From Pseudonocardia sp. HH130630-07 (GTDB lineage Bacteria > Actinomycetota > Actinomycetes > Mycobacteriales > Pseudonocardiaceae): DNA of 64,000 nucleotides. This document shows positions 35,829 to 45,413 of this stretch, piece after piece (the first letter of the stretch is position 1; the number at the start of each line of letters is the position of its first letter). The DNA lies in contig NZ_CP013854.1 in assembly GCF_001698125.1 (NCBI RefSeq), positions 2,108,001 through 2,172,000 on the forward strand, written 5' to 3'. Both the position numbers and the translations under genes were made by a program. Below the pieces are notes generated by a model. It was given only the letters and a program-made list of their open reading frames with translations, was not told where the DNA came from and searched no databases.

Positions 35829-37913
35829 GTGAGCTGGTTCTCCGCCGTGCCCCTCGTTCTGCTGGCCGCGACCTGGGTGACGGTTCCCGGCCTGCTCGTC
35901 GGGCTCGCGGCCGGTCTGCGCGGCATCGCCGCCTGGGGCGCCGCCCCGCTGCTGTCGGTCGGCCTGATCGCCGGGTCGGCCGTCGTCGGCAGCGTGGCCG
36001 GGATCCCGTGGAGCGGCGCGGTCCCGATCGCGGCCGCGGTGCTGTTCGCGCTCGCCGTCGTCGGTACCCGCCGGTGGGTGCTCGGCCGGCCGTTGCTGCC
36101 GGGACCGGCGCTGGTCCGGGCCCGGACCGGCGAGACCCTGGCCACGCTGCGCCACGGCGGGCCGGACCGCCGCTGGACGGGGCTGGCCGCGCTCGGCGGG
36201 CTGCTGATCGCCTGGGCACTCGGCTTCCGGGCCGCGATCCGCGGGATCGACCGGCCGGACGCGCTGTCCCAGACGTTCGACGCGAACTTCCACTACAACG
36301 CCGTCGCCCGGATCCTCGCCACCTCCGACGCGTCCTCGCTGACCGTCGGCGGCCTGGTCAACTCCCCCGGCTTCTACCCGTCGGCGTGGCACGGCGTCGT
36401 CTCCCTGATCGCCCCGGCGGCGCCGGGTCCCGGCGAGATCGTCATCGCGTCGAACGTGGTGGCACTGGTGACGACGCTGCTGGTCTGGCCGCTGTCGGTG
36501 CTGCTGCTGGTACGCACGCTGACCGGCCGCTCGGCGGGCGTCGCGCTCGCCGCACCGGTCCTGGCGCTCGGCTTCGTGGCGTTCCCCTGGACGCTGGTGA
36601 CCTACGGCGCGCTCTGGCCGAACCTGATGGGCGTCGCGCTCGTCCCGGCCGCGCTCGCCGCCGTGGCGCTCGCGGCCCGGCCCGGGCTGGGGCCGGACCC
36701 GGTCAGCCCGGCCCGGCCCGGCCCGTTCCCACCGGGGCGGGTGGCCCGCTGGTTCCCGGTCACCGTCGCCGTCCCCGCACTGGGGCTGGCCCACCCGAAC
36801 GCCCTGTTCGGCCTGGTCGTCGTGGCCGTCCCGCCGGTCCTGTGGGGGCTCGCGGGCGCGGTGCGGCGCGGGCGGCGGGCCGGGCGGTGGCCGTTCGCCA
36901 GGGCGCTGGCGATGATCCCGCTGGTCGCCGTCGTCGGCGGCGGGCTGGCCTGGTTCATGTTCGTCTCCCCGGTGCTCGACGGCATCCGCGGCTACTACTG
37001 GGAGCCGCAGGTCGGCGTCGGCGGGGCGCTGGTCAACGCGCTGCTGCACAGCCCGGACGGCAACGACCCGGCCTGGTCGATCGCGCTGCTGACGGTCGCC
37101 GGCGCGGTCGTCGCGCTGCGCCGGGCCCGGACCGCCTGGCTGGTCCCGGCGCACCTGCTCGTCTGCGCGCTCTACGTCGTCGGGGCCAGCTCGTGGGCCT
37201 CGGTGTGGACCGGGGTCTGGTACAACGACGCGCCGCGGATCGCCGCGCTCGTCCCGGTGACGGCGGCCCCGCTGGCCGCGCTGGGCCTGGTCGCGCTCTG
37301 CTCGCTGGCCCGTCGGGTCGCCTGCCTCGTGCGCGATGCGCTCACCAGGGCCGCCCCCGCGGTCGAGGCGTGGCCCCGGCCGCGGGCCGCCGTGCTGGTG
37401 GCGATCGGGGTGCTCGCCGTCGTCGCCGCCTCCGGCGGGCTCTACCAGCGCTCGCACATCGACCAGCTCGCCGGGATCTACCAGACGCCCGAGGAGGTGC
37501 TGGTCGGCCCGGAGCAGGCGCAGTTCCTCCGGTACGCGGGCGAGCTGCTCCCGGCCGACGCGGTCGTCGCCCAGAACCCGTGGGCCGGGACCGCGATGCT
37601 CTGGCCGCTGACCGACCGCAGGGTGCTGTTCCCGCACCTCACCGGGGTGTGGTCGCCGGACCAGCAGCTCATCGCGGAACGTCTGAGCGACGCCGCCCAC
37701 GACCCGGCGGTGTGCGCGGCGGTCGCCGAGACGGGCGTCGGGTACGTGATCACCGCCCCGCCGACGTTCTGGCAGCCGGACCCGCTCGCCGAGAACTGGC
37801 CGGGCCTCGACGACCTCGCCGACGCCGAGGGCTTCGAGCTGCTCGCCGAGGAGGGCGACAACGCGCTGTGGCGGATCACCGCGTGCGACGCCGGCCGGCT
37901 CGTCGGATCATGA
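35829..37913 (+). CDS. DUF6541 polytopic membrane protein (copy 1), probable GT-C enzyme
   Basis: This 694-residue membrane protein has ~13 helices and a C-terminal periplasmic domain. The first loop after the long N-terminal helices reads LSQTFDANFHYNAVARILAT, followed by LTVGGLVNSPGFYPSAWHGV, the arrangement of actinobacterial DUF6541 proteins. The Asp/His-containing loop resembles GT-C transferases that use polyprenyl-phosphate sugars. GTG 35829 has GAGGAAGG upstream. It is paralogous to the next gene and lies among wall arabinan genes, so a glycosyl or acyl transfer role in wall or lipoglycan synthesis is likely but unproven. Confidence 0.78.
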   Translation: MSWFSAVPLVLLAATWVTVPGLLVGLAAGLRGIAAWGAAPLLSVGLIAGSAVVGSVAGIPWSGAVPIAAAVLFALAVVGTRRWVLGRPLLPGPALVRARTGETLATLRHGGPDRRWTGLAALGGLLIAWALGFRAAIRGIDRPDALSQTFDANFHYNAVARILATSDASSLTVGGLVNSPGFYPSAWHGVVSLIAPAAPGPGEIVIASNVVALVTTLLVWPLSVLLLVRTLTGRSAGVALAAPVLALGFVAFPWTLVTYGALWPNLMGVALVPAALAAVALAARPGLGPDPVSPARPGPFPPGRVARWFPVTVAVPALGLAHPNALFGLVVVAVPPVLWGLAGAVRRGRRAGRWPFARALAMIPLVAVVGGGLAWFMFVSPVLDGIRGYYWEPQVGVGGALVNALLHSPDGNDPAWSIALLTVAGAVVALRRARTAWLVPAHLLVCALYVVGASSWASVWTGVWYNDAPRIAALVPVTAAPLAALGLVALCSLARRVACLVRDALTRAAPAVEAWPRPRAAVLVAIGVLAVVAASGGLYQRSHIDQLAGIYQTPEEVLVGPEQAQFLRYAGELLPADAVVAQNPWAGTAMLWPLTDRRVLFPHLTGVWSPDQQLIAERLSDAAHDPAVCAAVAETGVGYVITAPPTFWQPDPLAENWPGLDDLADAEGFELLAEEGDNALWRITACDAGRLVGS

Positions 37914-37928
37914 TGCTCGCGTGATCGT

Positions 37929-37954
37929 CTCCGCGGGCCGTGCGGGCCGCGGAG
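37929..37954. terminator. Hairpin between DUF6541 genes
   Basis: CTCCGCGG (37929-37936) pairs with CCGCGGAG (37947-37954) around a 10-nt loop, 16 bp after the first DUF6541 stop. No U-run follows, so it may be a weak terminator or attenuator. Confidence 0.35.
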
Positions 37955-38042
37955 TAGGGTCCGTGCCCGGAACAGGCGTCACCCGTCCCCGGTGGCGCAC
38001 GCACCGGGCGGCGGGCGCCGCGAGAGGAGCTGCGACCCCCCG

Positions 38043-40250
38043 ATGGCCGCTCCCACCTGGCTGTCCGCGCTGCCCGTAGCGCTGGCCGCCGCGTTCTGGG
38101 TGATCGTTCCCGGCCTCCTCGTGACCCGGGCGATCGGCGTCCGCGGCATCACCGCGTGGGCGCTGGCACCGCTGGTGTCCACCACGACGATCTCGATCTC
38201 GGCGGTGCTCGGCACGCTCCTGGGGTTCCGCTGGGGACCGTGGGTCCCGCTGGCCGCGGCGCTCGTGGTCGCGGTGCTCGCCGGGCTGTTCCGCGGCCTC
38301 GTCGCCCGGCGCCCGGCGGACAGCGTGCTCTACCACGGCTGGCGGACCGCGATCAGCAGCTGGGGACCCGGGCGACGGCTGCGCGCCGCCTGGGTCCGGA
38401 TGCGGACCCCGCGCGGCCGGTTCGCCCGCGCCCCGGAGGAGCTGACCACCGCGCTGCCGCAGGTCTGGCCCACGTCGGCGCAGCGCGACGGGATCGACGG
38501 CCGCCACGCCGGCGCCGCCGCCGCACTCGGCTGCGCGGTCACGGCCGGGCTGACCTGGTTCACCGTGGTGCTCGGGTTCGGCCCGGTCGACGGCCTGTCG
38601 TCCACCTTCGACGCCGTCTTCCACTACAACGCGGTCGCACACGTCCTGCGCACCGGCGACGCGTCGTCGCTGACCATCGGCGCGCTGACCAACCCGGCCG
38701 CGGGGGCGGCGTTGTACCCGGCGGGCTGGCACGATCTCGTGTCGCTCGTCGCGCAGCTCTCCGGGGCCGGCATCCCGGTCGCGACCAACCTGACCGCGTG
38801 GGCGGTCGCCGGCCTGGTCTTCCCGCTGTCGGTGCTGGCACTGACCCGGCAGGCGGTCGGGCCGTCGTCCGGGGCCGTGTTCGCCGCGCCGGTGCTGGCC
38901 ACCGGGTTCACCGCGTTCCCGTGGGCGCTGATGTCGTTCGGCGTGCTGTGGCCGAACCTGCTGGCGGTCGCCGTGCTGCCGGCCTGCGTCGCGCTGGTCG
39001 CGGCGCTGGTCGGGATGACCGAGCGCGGCGTCGTGCGGCCGGTCGGGGCCGGTCTGCTGCTGGTGTTCGCGATCCCGGCGCTCGGCCTCGCGCACCCGAA
39101 CGCGGTGTTCAGCCTCGCCGTCGTCGGGCTGTTCCCGGTGCTGTGGGCGATCCTCCGGCTGGCCCGGCGGCGTCTGTGGGGCCCGCGCGCCTGGCAGCCG
39201 GTGCTGGCGCTGGCCGCGCTGGCGGGGACGCTGTGGGGCGTCCTGTGGATGATGACGTCCTCGCCGCTGACCGAGGGCGTCCGCAGCTTCGACTGGCCCG
39301 CCTTCGTCGACACCCCCGGTGCCGTCGCCGAGGTCCTGTGGAACGCCTCGAACACCCGGCCGCAGCTCGTGGTGCTGTCGGTGCTGGTGGTCGTCGGTGC
39401 GGTCGCGGCCCTGCGCCGGGCGACGACGTCGTGGCTGGTCCCGGCCCACCTGGCCGGCGGCACGCTGTACGTCCTGGCCGCGTCCGACGACGGCGAGCTC
39501 TCCGCCGCCCTGACCGGTGCCTGGTACAACGACTCCTACCGGCTGGCCGCGATCGTTCCGGTCACCGGGGCACCGCTGGCCGTCGTCGGCCTGCTGACGC
39601 TGGCCTGGCTGCTGCGCTCGGCGCTGCTGCGGGTGCCGTCCCTGGTCCCCACGCTGCGCGGGCGCGGCGTCTACGCCGGCACCGTCGTCGTCCTCGCCGC
39701 GGTGTTGCTCGGCGTGACCGGCGGCCTGCACGTCACGACCCACTCGTCGGTCCTCGCGTCGCCGTACCAGAACACCCCGGACCAGCTCCTGGAGCCGGGA
39801 CAGCGCGCGTTCCTGCTGCAGGTCGGCGAGATCGTGCCGGAGGACGACGTGGTCGCCACGGACCCGTTCACCGGCAACGCGCTGCTCTACCCGCTCACCG
39901 GCCGCGAGGTGGTGTTCCCGCACCTGACCGGCAACTGGTCGCCGGACCAGACGGTGCTCGCCACCCGGTTCCGCGACGTCGCCGTCGATCCCGAGGTCTG
40001 CACGGCGGCGTCCGCCGTCCGGGCGCGCTGGCTGCTCAGCGGCCCGGTCTCGTTCTGGCCGTGGCACGGCGGGGCCCGCTGGTACCCGGGCCTGCACGAC
40101 ATCGCACCCGTGCCGGGCTTCGAACTGGTCGCCTCGGGGGGCGGGCAGGAACTGTGGCGGGTCACCGCGTGCGATACGGACCCTTCGGATCTTCCGGACA
40201 CGCAGGCGATGGACGCGGAAGGGCCGCCCGTTCCCGACCCCGAGCCATGA
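38043..40250 (+). CDS. DUF6541 polytopic membrane protein (copy 2), probable GT-C enzyme
   Basis: This 735-residue paralogue of the preceding gene has the same TFDAVFHYNAVAHVLRTGDA and LTIGALTNPAAGAALYPAGW loop and the same shared end (VFPHLTG-N-WSPDQ and WRVTACD). The N-terminal insert after helix 4 (~residues 85-150) is longer and basic. ATG 38043 follows a GAGAGGAG site. It is followed closely by a methyltransferase gene and aftA in one direction, which suggests a wall-assembly operon. A tandem duplication that then diverged is the simplest origin. Confidence 0.78.
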   Translation: MAAPTWLSALPVALAAAFWVIVPGLLVTRAIGVRGITAWALAPLVSTTTISISAVLGTLLGFRWGPWVPLAAALVVAVLAGLFRGLVARRPADSVLYHGWRTAISSWGPGRRLRAAWVRMRTPRGRFARAPEELTTALPQVWPTSAQRDGIDGRHAGAAAALGCAVTAGLTWFTVVLGFGPVDGLSSTFDAVFHYNAVAHVLRTGDASSLTIGALTNPAAGAALYPAGWHDLVSLVAQLSGAGIPVATNLTAWAVAGLVFPLSVLALTRQAVGPSSGAVFAAPVLATGFTAFPWALMSFGVLWPNLLAVAVLPACVALVAALVGMTERGVVRPVGAGLLLVFAIPALGLAHPNAVFSLAVVGLFPVLWAILRLARRRLWGPRAWQPVLALAALAGTLWGVLWMMTSSPLTEGVRSFDWPAFVDTPGAVAEVLWNASNTRPQLVVLSVLVVVGAVAALRRATTSWLVPAHLAGGTLYVLAASDDGELSAALTGAWYNDSYRLAAIVPVTGAPLAVVGLLTLAWLLRSALLRVPSLVPTLRGRGVYAGTVVVLAAVLLGVTGGLHVTTHSSVLASPYQNTPDQLLEPGQRAFLLQVGEIVPEDDVVATDPFTGNALLYPLTGREVVFPHLTGNWSPDQTVLATRFRDVAVDPEVCTAASAVRARWLLSGPVSFWPWHGGARWYPGLHDIAPVPGFELVASGGGQELWRVTACDTDPSDLPDTQAMDAEGPPVPDPEP

Positions 40251-40302
40251 CCCCCGTACGGTGAGTCACCCCCCGACAGCCCGAACGGAGAACTCCCCCG
40301 AC

Positions 40303-41082
40303 GTGGATCCGAACGAGCAGACCAGCCTCCCCGAGTACGAACGCTCGCTGCGCATGGTCGAGCGCCGGCAGCTCGCCACCGGTTTCGCGAAGCAGATCGC
40401 GATCACCACCGCCCCGTTCCTGGACCGGCCGTTCGCCGAGTGCCGGGTCGCCGACATCGGCTGCGGCTACGGCTACACCGCGCTGGAGCTGGCCGGGATG
40501 TGCCGCGAGGTCGTCGGCATCGAGCCGAACGGCGCGCTCGCCGCCCAGGCCAGGACCCTGGCCGACGAGGGTGGCGCCGACAACTTCACGTTCCGGGTGC
40601 AGGGCATCGGCGAGTTCGGCCACGGCGAGGACACCGGCACGTTCGACGTCGCGGTGCTCGACAACGTCCTCGAACACCTCGACGACCAGCCCGACGCCCT
40701 GGAGCGGCTGTCGAGCTGCCTGCGCCCCGGCGGGGTCGCCTACATCCTCGTGCCGAACCGGTGGTGGCCGATCGAGGCGCACTACTCGCTGCCGTTCCTG
40801 GCCTGGCTGCCGCTGCCGCTGGCGAACCGCTACCTGCGGCTGTCCGGCCGGGGCAGCGACTACACCGACGCCAGCTACGCCCCGAGCTGGCTGCGGATGC
40901 GCCGGCTGCTGGCCGCCCGTCCGGAGCTGGACGCCCGGTTCACCGTCCCCGGCGACGTCAGCCTCGCCGAGGGCGGCGGCTCCGCGCTGTACTCGACCGG
41001 GGTGGCCGCGCTGCGCCGGTTCCCGGCGCTGTGGGCGATCTCGAAGGCCTTCCTGGTCGTCGCGGTCAAGAAGCCGGTCTGA
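40303..41082 (+). CDS. Class I SAM-dependent methyltransferase
   Basis: This protein (259 residues from GTG 40303) is a Methyltransf_11/23-type enzyme. Motif I is VADIGCGYGYTALEL, the acidic end of strand 2 is in VVGIEPNGAL, motif II is FDVAVLDNVLEHLDDQPDAL and motif III is CLRPGGVAYILVPN. The C-terminal part has a hydrophobic stretch (PFLAWLPLPLANRYL), so it may sit near the membrane and act on a lipid or sugar-lipid. GTG 40303 has GGAG 12 nt upstream; GTG 40261, 11 bp after the previous stop, is an alternative. It lies between DUF6541 and aftA. Confidence 0.85.
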   Translation: MDPNEQTSLPEYERSLRMVERRQLATGFAKQIAITTAPFLDRPFAECRVADIGCGYGYTALELAGMCREVVGIEPNGALAAQARTLADEGGADNFTFRVQGIGEFGHGEDTGTFDVAVLDNVLEHLDDQPDALERLSSCLRPGGVAYILVPNRWWPIEAHYSLPFLAWLPLPLANRYLRLSGRGSDYTDASYAPSWLRMRRLLAARPELDARFTVPGDVSLAEGGGSALYSTGVAALRRFPALWAISKAFLVVAVKKPV

Positions 41083-41087
41083 GTCCG

Positions 41088-43010
41088 GTGGCGGGCGGCG
41101 CTGCGACCGTCGTGGACGGCGGCCGCGGACGGCCGTCGCCCGCCCGTTCCGCGCCCCGCCGGGCGGCCGCGCTCGCGGACCTCGTGCTCGGTCCGCTGGT
41201 CGCGGTCGGCGTCGCGGTCGCCGCGCTCGCCGTCGCGGACCGGCTGCCGATCCCGGCGAACTCGAACGTCGGGCTGGCGCTGACCGCCACCGGCGGGGCG
41301 CTGGTCGCGCTCGTCCTCGTCGTCGCCGGGCGGACCGCCCGGCCGGTGCTCGCCGCCCCGCTGACCTGGGCCGGACTCGCCGCGATCCCGGCGGGGCCGC
41401 TGGCACTGTTCCTGGCGAACACGCCGCACTACCTGTTCGGGGTCTCCGGCGACCAGCAGTTCCGGGTCCAGTTCCTCACCCGGTTCGCCGACTCCGGGCG
41501 GCTCGCCGACTTCGCCTACGCCGACCTGCCGCCGTACTACCCGACGGCGTGGTTCTGGGTGGGCGGGCGATCGGCCGCGCTGCTCGGCGTACCGGCGTGG
41601 GAGTTCCACAAGGTCTTCTCGGTCGCGACGCTGGCCGCGACGGCGGTGCTGGCGTACGCGTTGTGGACGCTGGTGACGACCCGCCGCCGGGCGCTCGGCG
41701 CGGGTGCCGCGACCGCGCTGGCCGGGCTCGGCACCCTCGCCGCGTACACGCCGTACTCCTGGCTGACCGGCGCCCTGGTCCCCCCGCTGGCCGTGCTGGG
41801 CCTGCGGCTGGTCACCCGGTCCGGACGCGGGCCGTGGCTGCTGACCGCGGTGCTGGTCGGGCTGGTCCTCGGGGTCGCGGCCGTCACGCACACCCAGATC
41901 CTGATGTTCGCCGGGCTGGTGCTGGTCGTGCTCGCCGTCGTCGGGCTGACGAGCCGGACCGCGCCCCCGCTGCGGCTGCTCGGGACGGTCGGCGTGGTGC
42001 TCCTCGCCGCCCTGCCCGCGACGTTGGTGCACTGGCTGCCCTACCTGCTCGCGTCCGCCGGTGAGCCGACGTACAGCGCGGGCCAGCACTTCCTCGCCGA
42101 GACCGGGTCCCGATGGCCGCTGCCGATGCTGGAGCCGACCGCGCTGGGCGGGCTGTGCCTGGCCGGGACGGTGTGGATCGTCGCGGCGGCCGGGCGGTCG
42201 GCGGTCGCTCGGGCGCTCGGCGTCGTCGTCGCCTGCGGTTACCTGTGGTACCTGCTCTCGACGGTCGCGCTCGCCGCCGGGACCACGCTGCTGGCCTTCC
42301 GGATCGAGCCGATCCTCACCGCCGCGCTGGCGTCCGGCGCGGTGTGGGCGGCCGCCGACCTGCTGGAACGCCTGCGCCGCCGGGAGGGTGAGCGGGCGCG
42401 GCGGGCCGGGACGGCCGTCGTGTCGGTGCTCGCGGCGCTCGGCGTCCTCGCCGGGGTGCAGTCCGTCCCGGAGACCTACGACTGGGCCGGGCCCGCCCTG
42501 GACGCCCGTCCGGACGGCTCCCGCCCGGACGGCAGCCGCGACCCGGCCGAGCCCAACTCGTGGCTGGGCGAGCTGCGCACCACGATCGACGGGCTGACCG
42601 GCCGGCCGCCGCGCGAGGTCGTCGTCGCGAGCGCGAACCAGACGCTGCTGACCTACACCCCGTACTTCGCCTTCCAGGCGCCGTCGGCGCAGTACGCGAA
42701 CCCGCTCGGGAACTACCCGGAGCGCACCGCGGAGCTCCGCCGGTGGAGCACGTCCACCGGGCCGGTCGAGCTGCAGGGCGCGCTCGACCGGAGCCCGGCA
42801 CGGGCACCGTCGGTGTTCGTGTTCACCCGGACCCCGGACGGGCTGCTGCAGCTCCCGACGACCGAGGACCGGTTCCCGGACCCGCGCGCCGACGCCCCGC
42901 CCGCGACGTTCGCGCCGCGGCTGTTCGAGGACCCGGCGTGGCAGCGCCGCGACGTCGGCCCCTACGCGGTGCTCGTACGGACGGGACCGGTCACACCTGC
43001 ACCACGGTGA
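41088..43010 (+). CDS. aftA: Galactan 5-O-arabinofuranosyltransferase AftA
   Basis: This GT-C enzyme (GT85) adds the first arabinofuranose residues from decaprenylphospho-arabinose to the galactan. The 640-residue protein has ~12 N-terminal helices and a C-terminal periplasmic domain, as in Rv3792. The family hallmark is GDQQFRVQFLTRFADSGRLA followed by YYPTAWFWVGGR and WEFHKVFSVATL. The C-terminal domain contains TYTPYFAFQAPSAQYANPLG. GTG 41088 lies 5 bp after the methyltransferase stop. In mycobacteria aftA follows dprE2; here it lies 34 kb from dprE2. The 3' end overlaps the convergent VOC gene by 20 bp. Confidence 0.9.
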   Translation: MAGGAATVVDGGRGRPSPARSAPRRAAALADLVLGPLVAVGVAVAALAVADRLPIPANSNVGLALTATGGALVALVLVVAGRTARPVLAAPLTWAGLAAIPAGPLALFLANTPHYLFGVSGDQQFRVQFLTRFADSGRLADFAYADLPPYYPTAWFWVGGRSAALLGVPAWEFHKVFSVATLAATAVLAYALWTLVTTRRRALGAGAATALAGLGTLAAYTPYSWLTGALVPPLAVLGLRLVTRSGRGPWLLTAVLVGLVLGVAAVTHTQILMFAGLVLVVLAVVGLTSRTAPPLRLLGTVGVVLLAALPATLVHWLPYLLASAGEPTYSAGQHFLAETGSRWPLPMLEPTALGGLCLAGTVWIVAAAGRSAVARALGVVVACGYLWYLLSTVALAAGTTLLAFRIEPILTAALASGAVWAAADLLERLRRREGERARRAGTAVVSVLAALGVLAGVQSVPETYDWAGPALDARPDGSRPDGSRDPAEPNSWLGELRTTIDGLTGRPPREVVVASANQTLLTYTPYFAFQAPSAQYANPLGNYPERTAELRRWSTSTGPVELQGALDRSPARAPSVFVFTRTPDGLLQLPTTEDRFPDPRADAPPATFAPRLFEDPAWQRRDVGPYAVLVRTGPVTPAPR

Positions 43011-43386
43011 TGTGGTTGCCGTCCGGGTCGCGCAGCATGAACAGGCGCGGCGCCCCCGGGGTGTCCTCGCCGATCGGGTCCAGGTCGATGCCGCCGACCG
43101 CGGTGAGCCGGGCGTGCTCGGCGGCGACGTCCGGCGTCTCGATCCCGACGGCGCTGCCGCCCGGCTCGCCGTACATCGGCGGGTTCAGCGCGAGCCGCGC
43201 GGTCGATCCCGGCGGGGCGACCTCCAGCCAGCGGTACTCGCCGTTCTCCCCGAAGCGGCTGTCGCCGCGGACCTCGAAGCCGAGCTTGGTCGTGTAGAAC
43301 TCCAGCGCCGCGTCCTGGTCCGCGACGGTGAACATGACGACGGCGATGTCGGTCAGCGTGGTGGTGCTCTCGGTGTGGGTGCTCAT
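42991..43386 (-). CDS. VOC-family (glyoxalase/bleomycin-resistance-like) protein
   Basis: This 131-residue protein with paired beta-alpha-beta-beta-beta units begins VMFTVADQDAALEFYTTKLG and ends with FMLRDPDGNHITVVQ, the metal-site Glu/His pattern being partly present. It may be a lyase, dioxygenase or binding protein; the sequence does not decide. ATG 43386 is the start. It is convergent with aftA and overlaps its last 20 bp. A 194-bp gap to the next gene on the right holds no further gene. Confidence 0.85.
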   Translation of the reverse strand: MSTHTESTTTLTDIAVVMFTVADQDAALEFYTTKLGFEVRGDSRFGENGEYRWLEVAPPGSTARLALNPPMYGEPGGSAVGIETPDVAAEHARLTAVGGIDLDPIGEDTPGAPRLFMLRDPDGNHITVVQV

Positions 43387-43580
43387 GGCAGTTCCGACCG
43401 GGGCGCGGGGCGGAACTCATCGGTGCGGGGTGGACTCAGCTCGGTGGGGGCCGAACGGCGCAACACCAAGGTCCTTCGAGAGCAGGCGGGAACGATCAGG
43501 TTAACCCGGCCGGGCGGTCCCCCACGCCGATTCCGGAGTGGCTGCGGATCCGGTACCGCCGGTGCGGAAGGATCCTCGTC

Positions 43581-45167
43581 ATGACCCCGACGATGACCGG
43601 TGACGTCGAGACCGCGCGCCCGCCGTCTCCCGTTCCGGATCGTCCGTCGGCACGCCGTGCCCCGAAGCGTCCCGCGTTGCTGGCGGCCGCACTCCTCGCC
43701 CTGGTCGTCGGGCTGTGGGCGTGCTGGTCGGTCACCGTCGACGACGCCTACATCACCTACCGCTACAGCGCGAACCTCGCGAACGGGTTCGGCCCGACCT
43801 GGAACCCCGGCCAGGATCCGGTGGAGGGCTTCACCAACTTCGTCTGGATGCTGTGGCACGTGCCGTGGGTGTGGGCCGGCGTCCCGCTGCCCGTGGTCTC
43901 GAAGCTGACCGCCGCGGTGTGCGCCGCGGCGATCGCCTGGATCCTGGTCCGCGAGCCGCGTACCCGCTCCGGCGCGGTGCTCGCCGCGGGGAGCTTCGTG
44001 CTGTTCCTGCCGACCTGGGTGCACGTCGACTCCGGCCTGGAGACGGCCCCGTTCGCGCTGGTCGTGCTCTGCTCGGTCGTCCTGGCCGCGCGGCTGCTCA
44101 CCGACCGGGACGCGCCCGTGCACGACGCCGCGATCCCGGCGCTGCTGCTGCTCGCCGGCACCCTGCGCCCGGACGGCGTGCTCGGCGTCGCCCCGGCCGT
44201 GCTCGTCCTGTGGTGGGTGCGCCGCCGGGACCGGTCGATGTGGCTGTGGACGGCGGCCGCCGCGATCGTCGGGGGTGCGTACCTGGCCGGGCGGTGGGCG
44301 TACTTCGGGCACCCGCTGCCGAACACGTTCTACGTGAAGGTCGGGGTGGAGGCCGCCACCGACGGCCGCTGGATCCAGCTGACGGCCGCGACGCTGCTGC
44401 CGCTGCTGGCGTTCGCCGTCGCGGGGCTGTTCCGGGCCCGGGTCGCGGCGGTCTGCGCGCTGGCCCTCGCGAGCTGCACGGCGCTGTGGGTCATCCCGGC
44501 GCTGTCCGCACCGGCGATGGACTACCTGTCCCGGTTCGCCTGGCACGGCCTGCCGGTGCTCTGCCTCGCCGCGGCCTGGGCGCTGGACACCGTCGACCTG
44601 CGCCGGGTGGCCGCGGTCGCGGCCGTCGCCGGGGTGGCCTGGACGACGGTCGCCGGTGTCGTCGCCCCCGACGCCCGGACGATGGTCCACTACGGCGACG
44701 ACCTCCGGCGCGCGCACGTCGCCGTCGGCACCGCGCTGGCCGACACCCGCCTGCCGGTCGAGCGGCGCACCCTCGCGGTCTCCGACGCCGGGGCGATCCC
44801 GTACTTCTCCGGCTGGACCGCGACCGACTACATCGGCCTCAACGACGAGCGCATCGCGCACGGCGCCGACCCGACGGCCGTGATCCAGGCGGACGACCCG
44901 ACGGTCGTCGTGGTCACCGGGTCCTCGCCGGCCCCGCCGGAGGACTCGTGGCGGGTGGATCTGGACCGGGTGATCGGGGACCGGGAGCTGGTGGGGGTGG
45001 CCCAGATGCGTCCGGAGTACTTCCAGCTGGTCTACGCCAAGCGGGACGTGGCCCCGGAGATCCGTTCGGCGCTGGACCGCAGGCTCGCCGAGGGACGTGC
45101 GGAGAGCGACGCCCGGCTCGACCCCGGCTACTCGCGCTGGATCGAACGGCTCCTCGGCCGGAGCTGA
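43581..45167 (+). CDS. AftB-like GT-C membrane glycosyltransferase
   Basis: This 528-residue protein has ~10 helices and a C-terminal soluble domain (~370-528). The first periplasmic loop reads VDDAYITYRYSANLANGFGP followed by WNPGQDPVEGFTN, with the DD pair expected of polyprenyl-phosphate-sugar GT-C enzymes and the layout of the AftB-type (GT89) family. AftB adds terminal beta-1,2 arabinofuranose to arabinan. The role here is inferred from the loop and from its position after aftA; other GT-C roles remain possible. ATG 43581, with ATG 43593 as alternative. Confidence 0.75.
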   Translation: MTPTMTGDVETARPPSPVPDRPSARRAPKRPALLAAALLALVVGLWACWSVTVDDAYITYRYSANLANGFGPTWNPGQDPVEGFTNFVWMLWHVPWVWAGVPLPVVSKLTAAVCAAAIAWILVREPRTRSGAVLAAGSFVLFLPTWVHVDSGLETAPFALVVLCSVVLAARLLTDRDAPVHDAAIPALLLLAGTLRPDGVLGVAPAVLVLWWVRRRDRSMWLWTAAAAIVGGAYLAGRWAYFGHPLPNTFYVKVGVEAATDGRWIQLTAATLLPLLAFAVAGLFRARVAAVCALALASCTALWVIPALSAPAMDYLSRFAWHGLPVLCLAAAWALDTVDLRRVAAVAAVAGVAWTTVAGVVAPDARTMVHYGDDLRRAHVAVGTALADTRLPVERRTLAVSDAGAIPYFSGWTATDYIGLNDERIAHGADPTAVIQADDPTVVVVTGSSPAPPEDSWRVDLDRVIGDRELVGVAQMRPEYFQLVYAKRDVAPEIRSALDRRLAEGRAESDARLDPGYSRWIERLLGRS

Positions 45168-45413
45168 CCGCGGCACGTTCCGCTCTGGGCGTTCCGCGGA
45201 ACGCGGCTCCGGTGAACGGCCGTGGCGAACGGCGCCGCGGCCGGCGGAGCGGGGCGGTGTGGATTCGGTGATCGAATCCTCGGCGACGTCCGGTGCCACC
45301 AGCGGCACCGGACGCAGCCCGAGGTTCGATCTCACGTCGTCCGGGCCCGCGCCACCGCCCCGTCCCCGGTTCCGCCCTCCGCGGAGGGGCCCGGCCAGGT
45401 CGGTCGGACGCCG

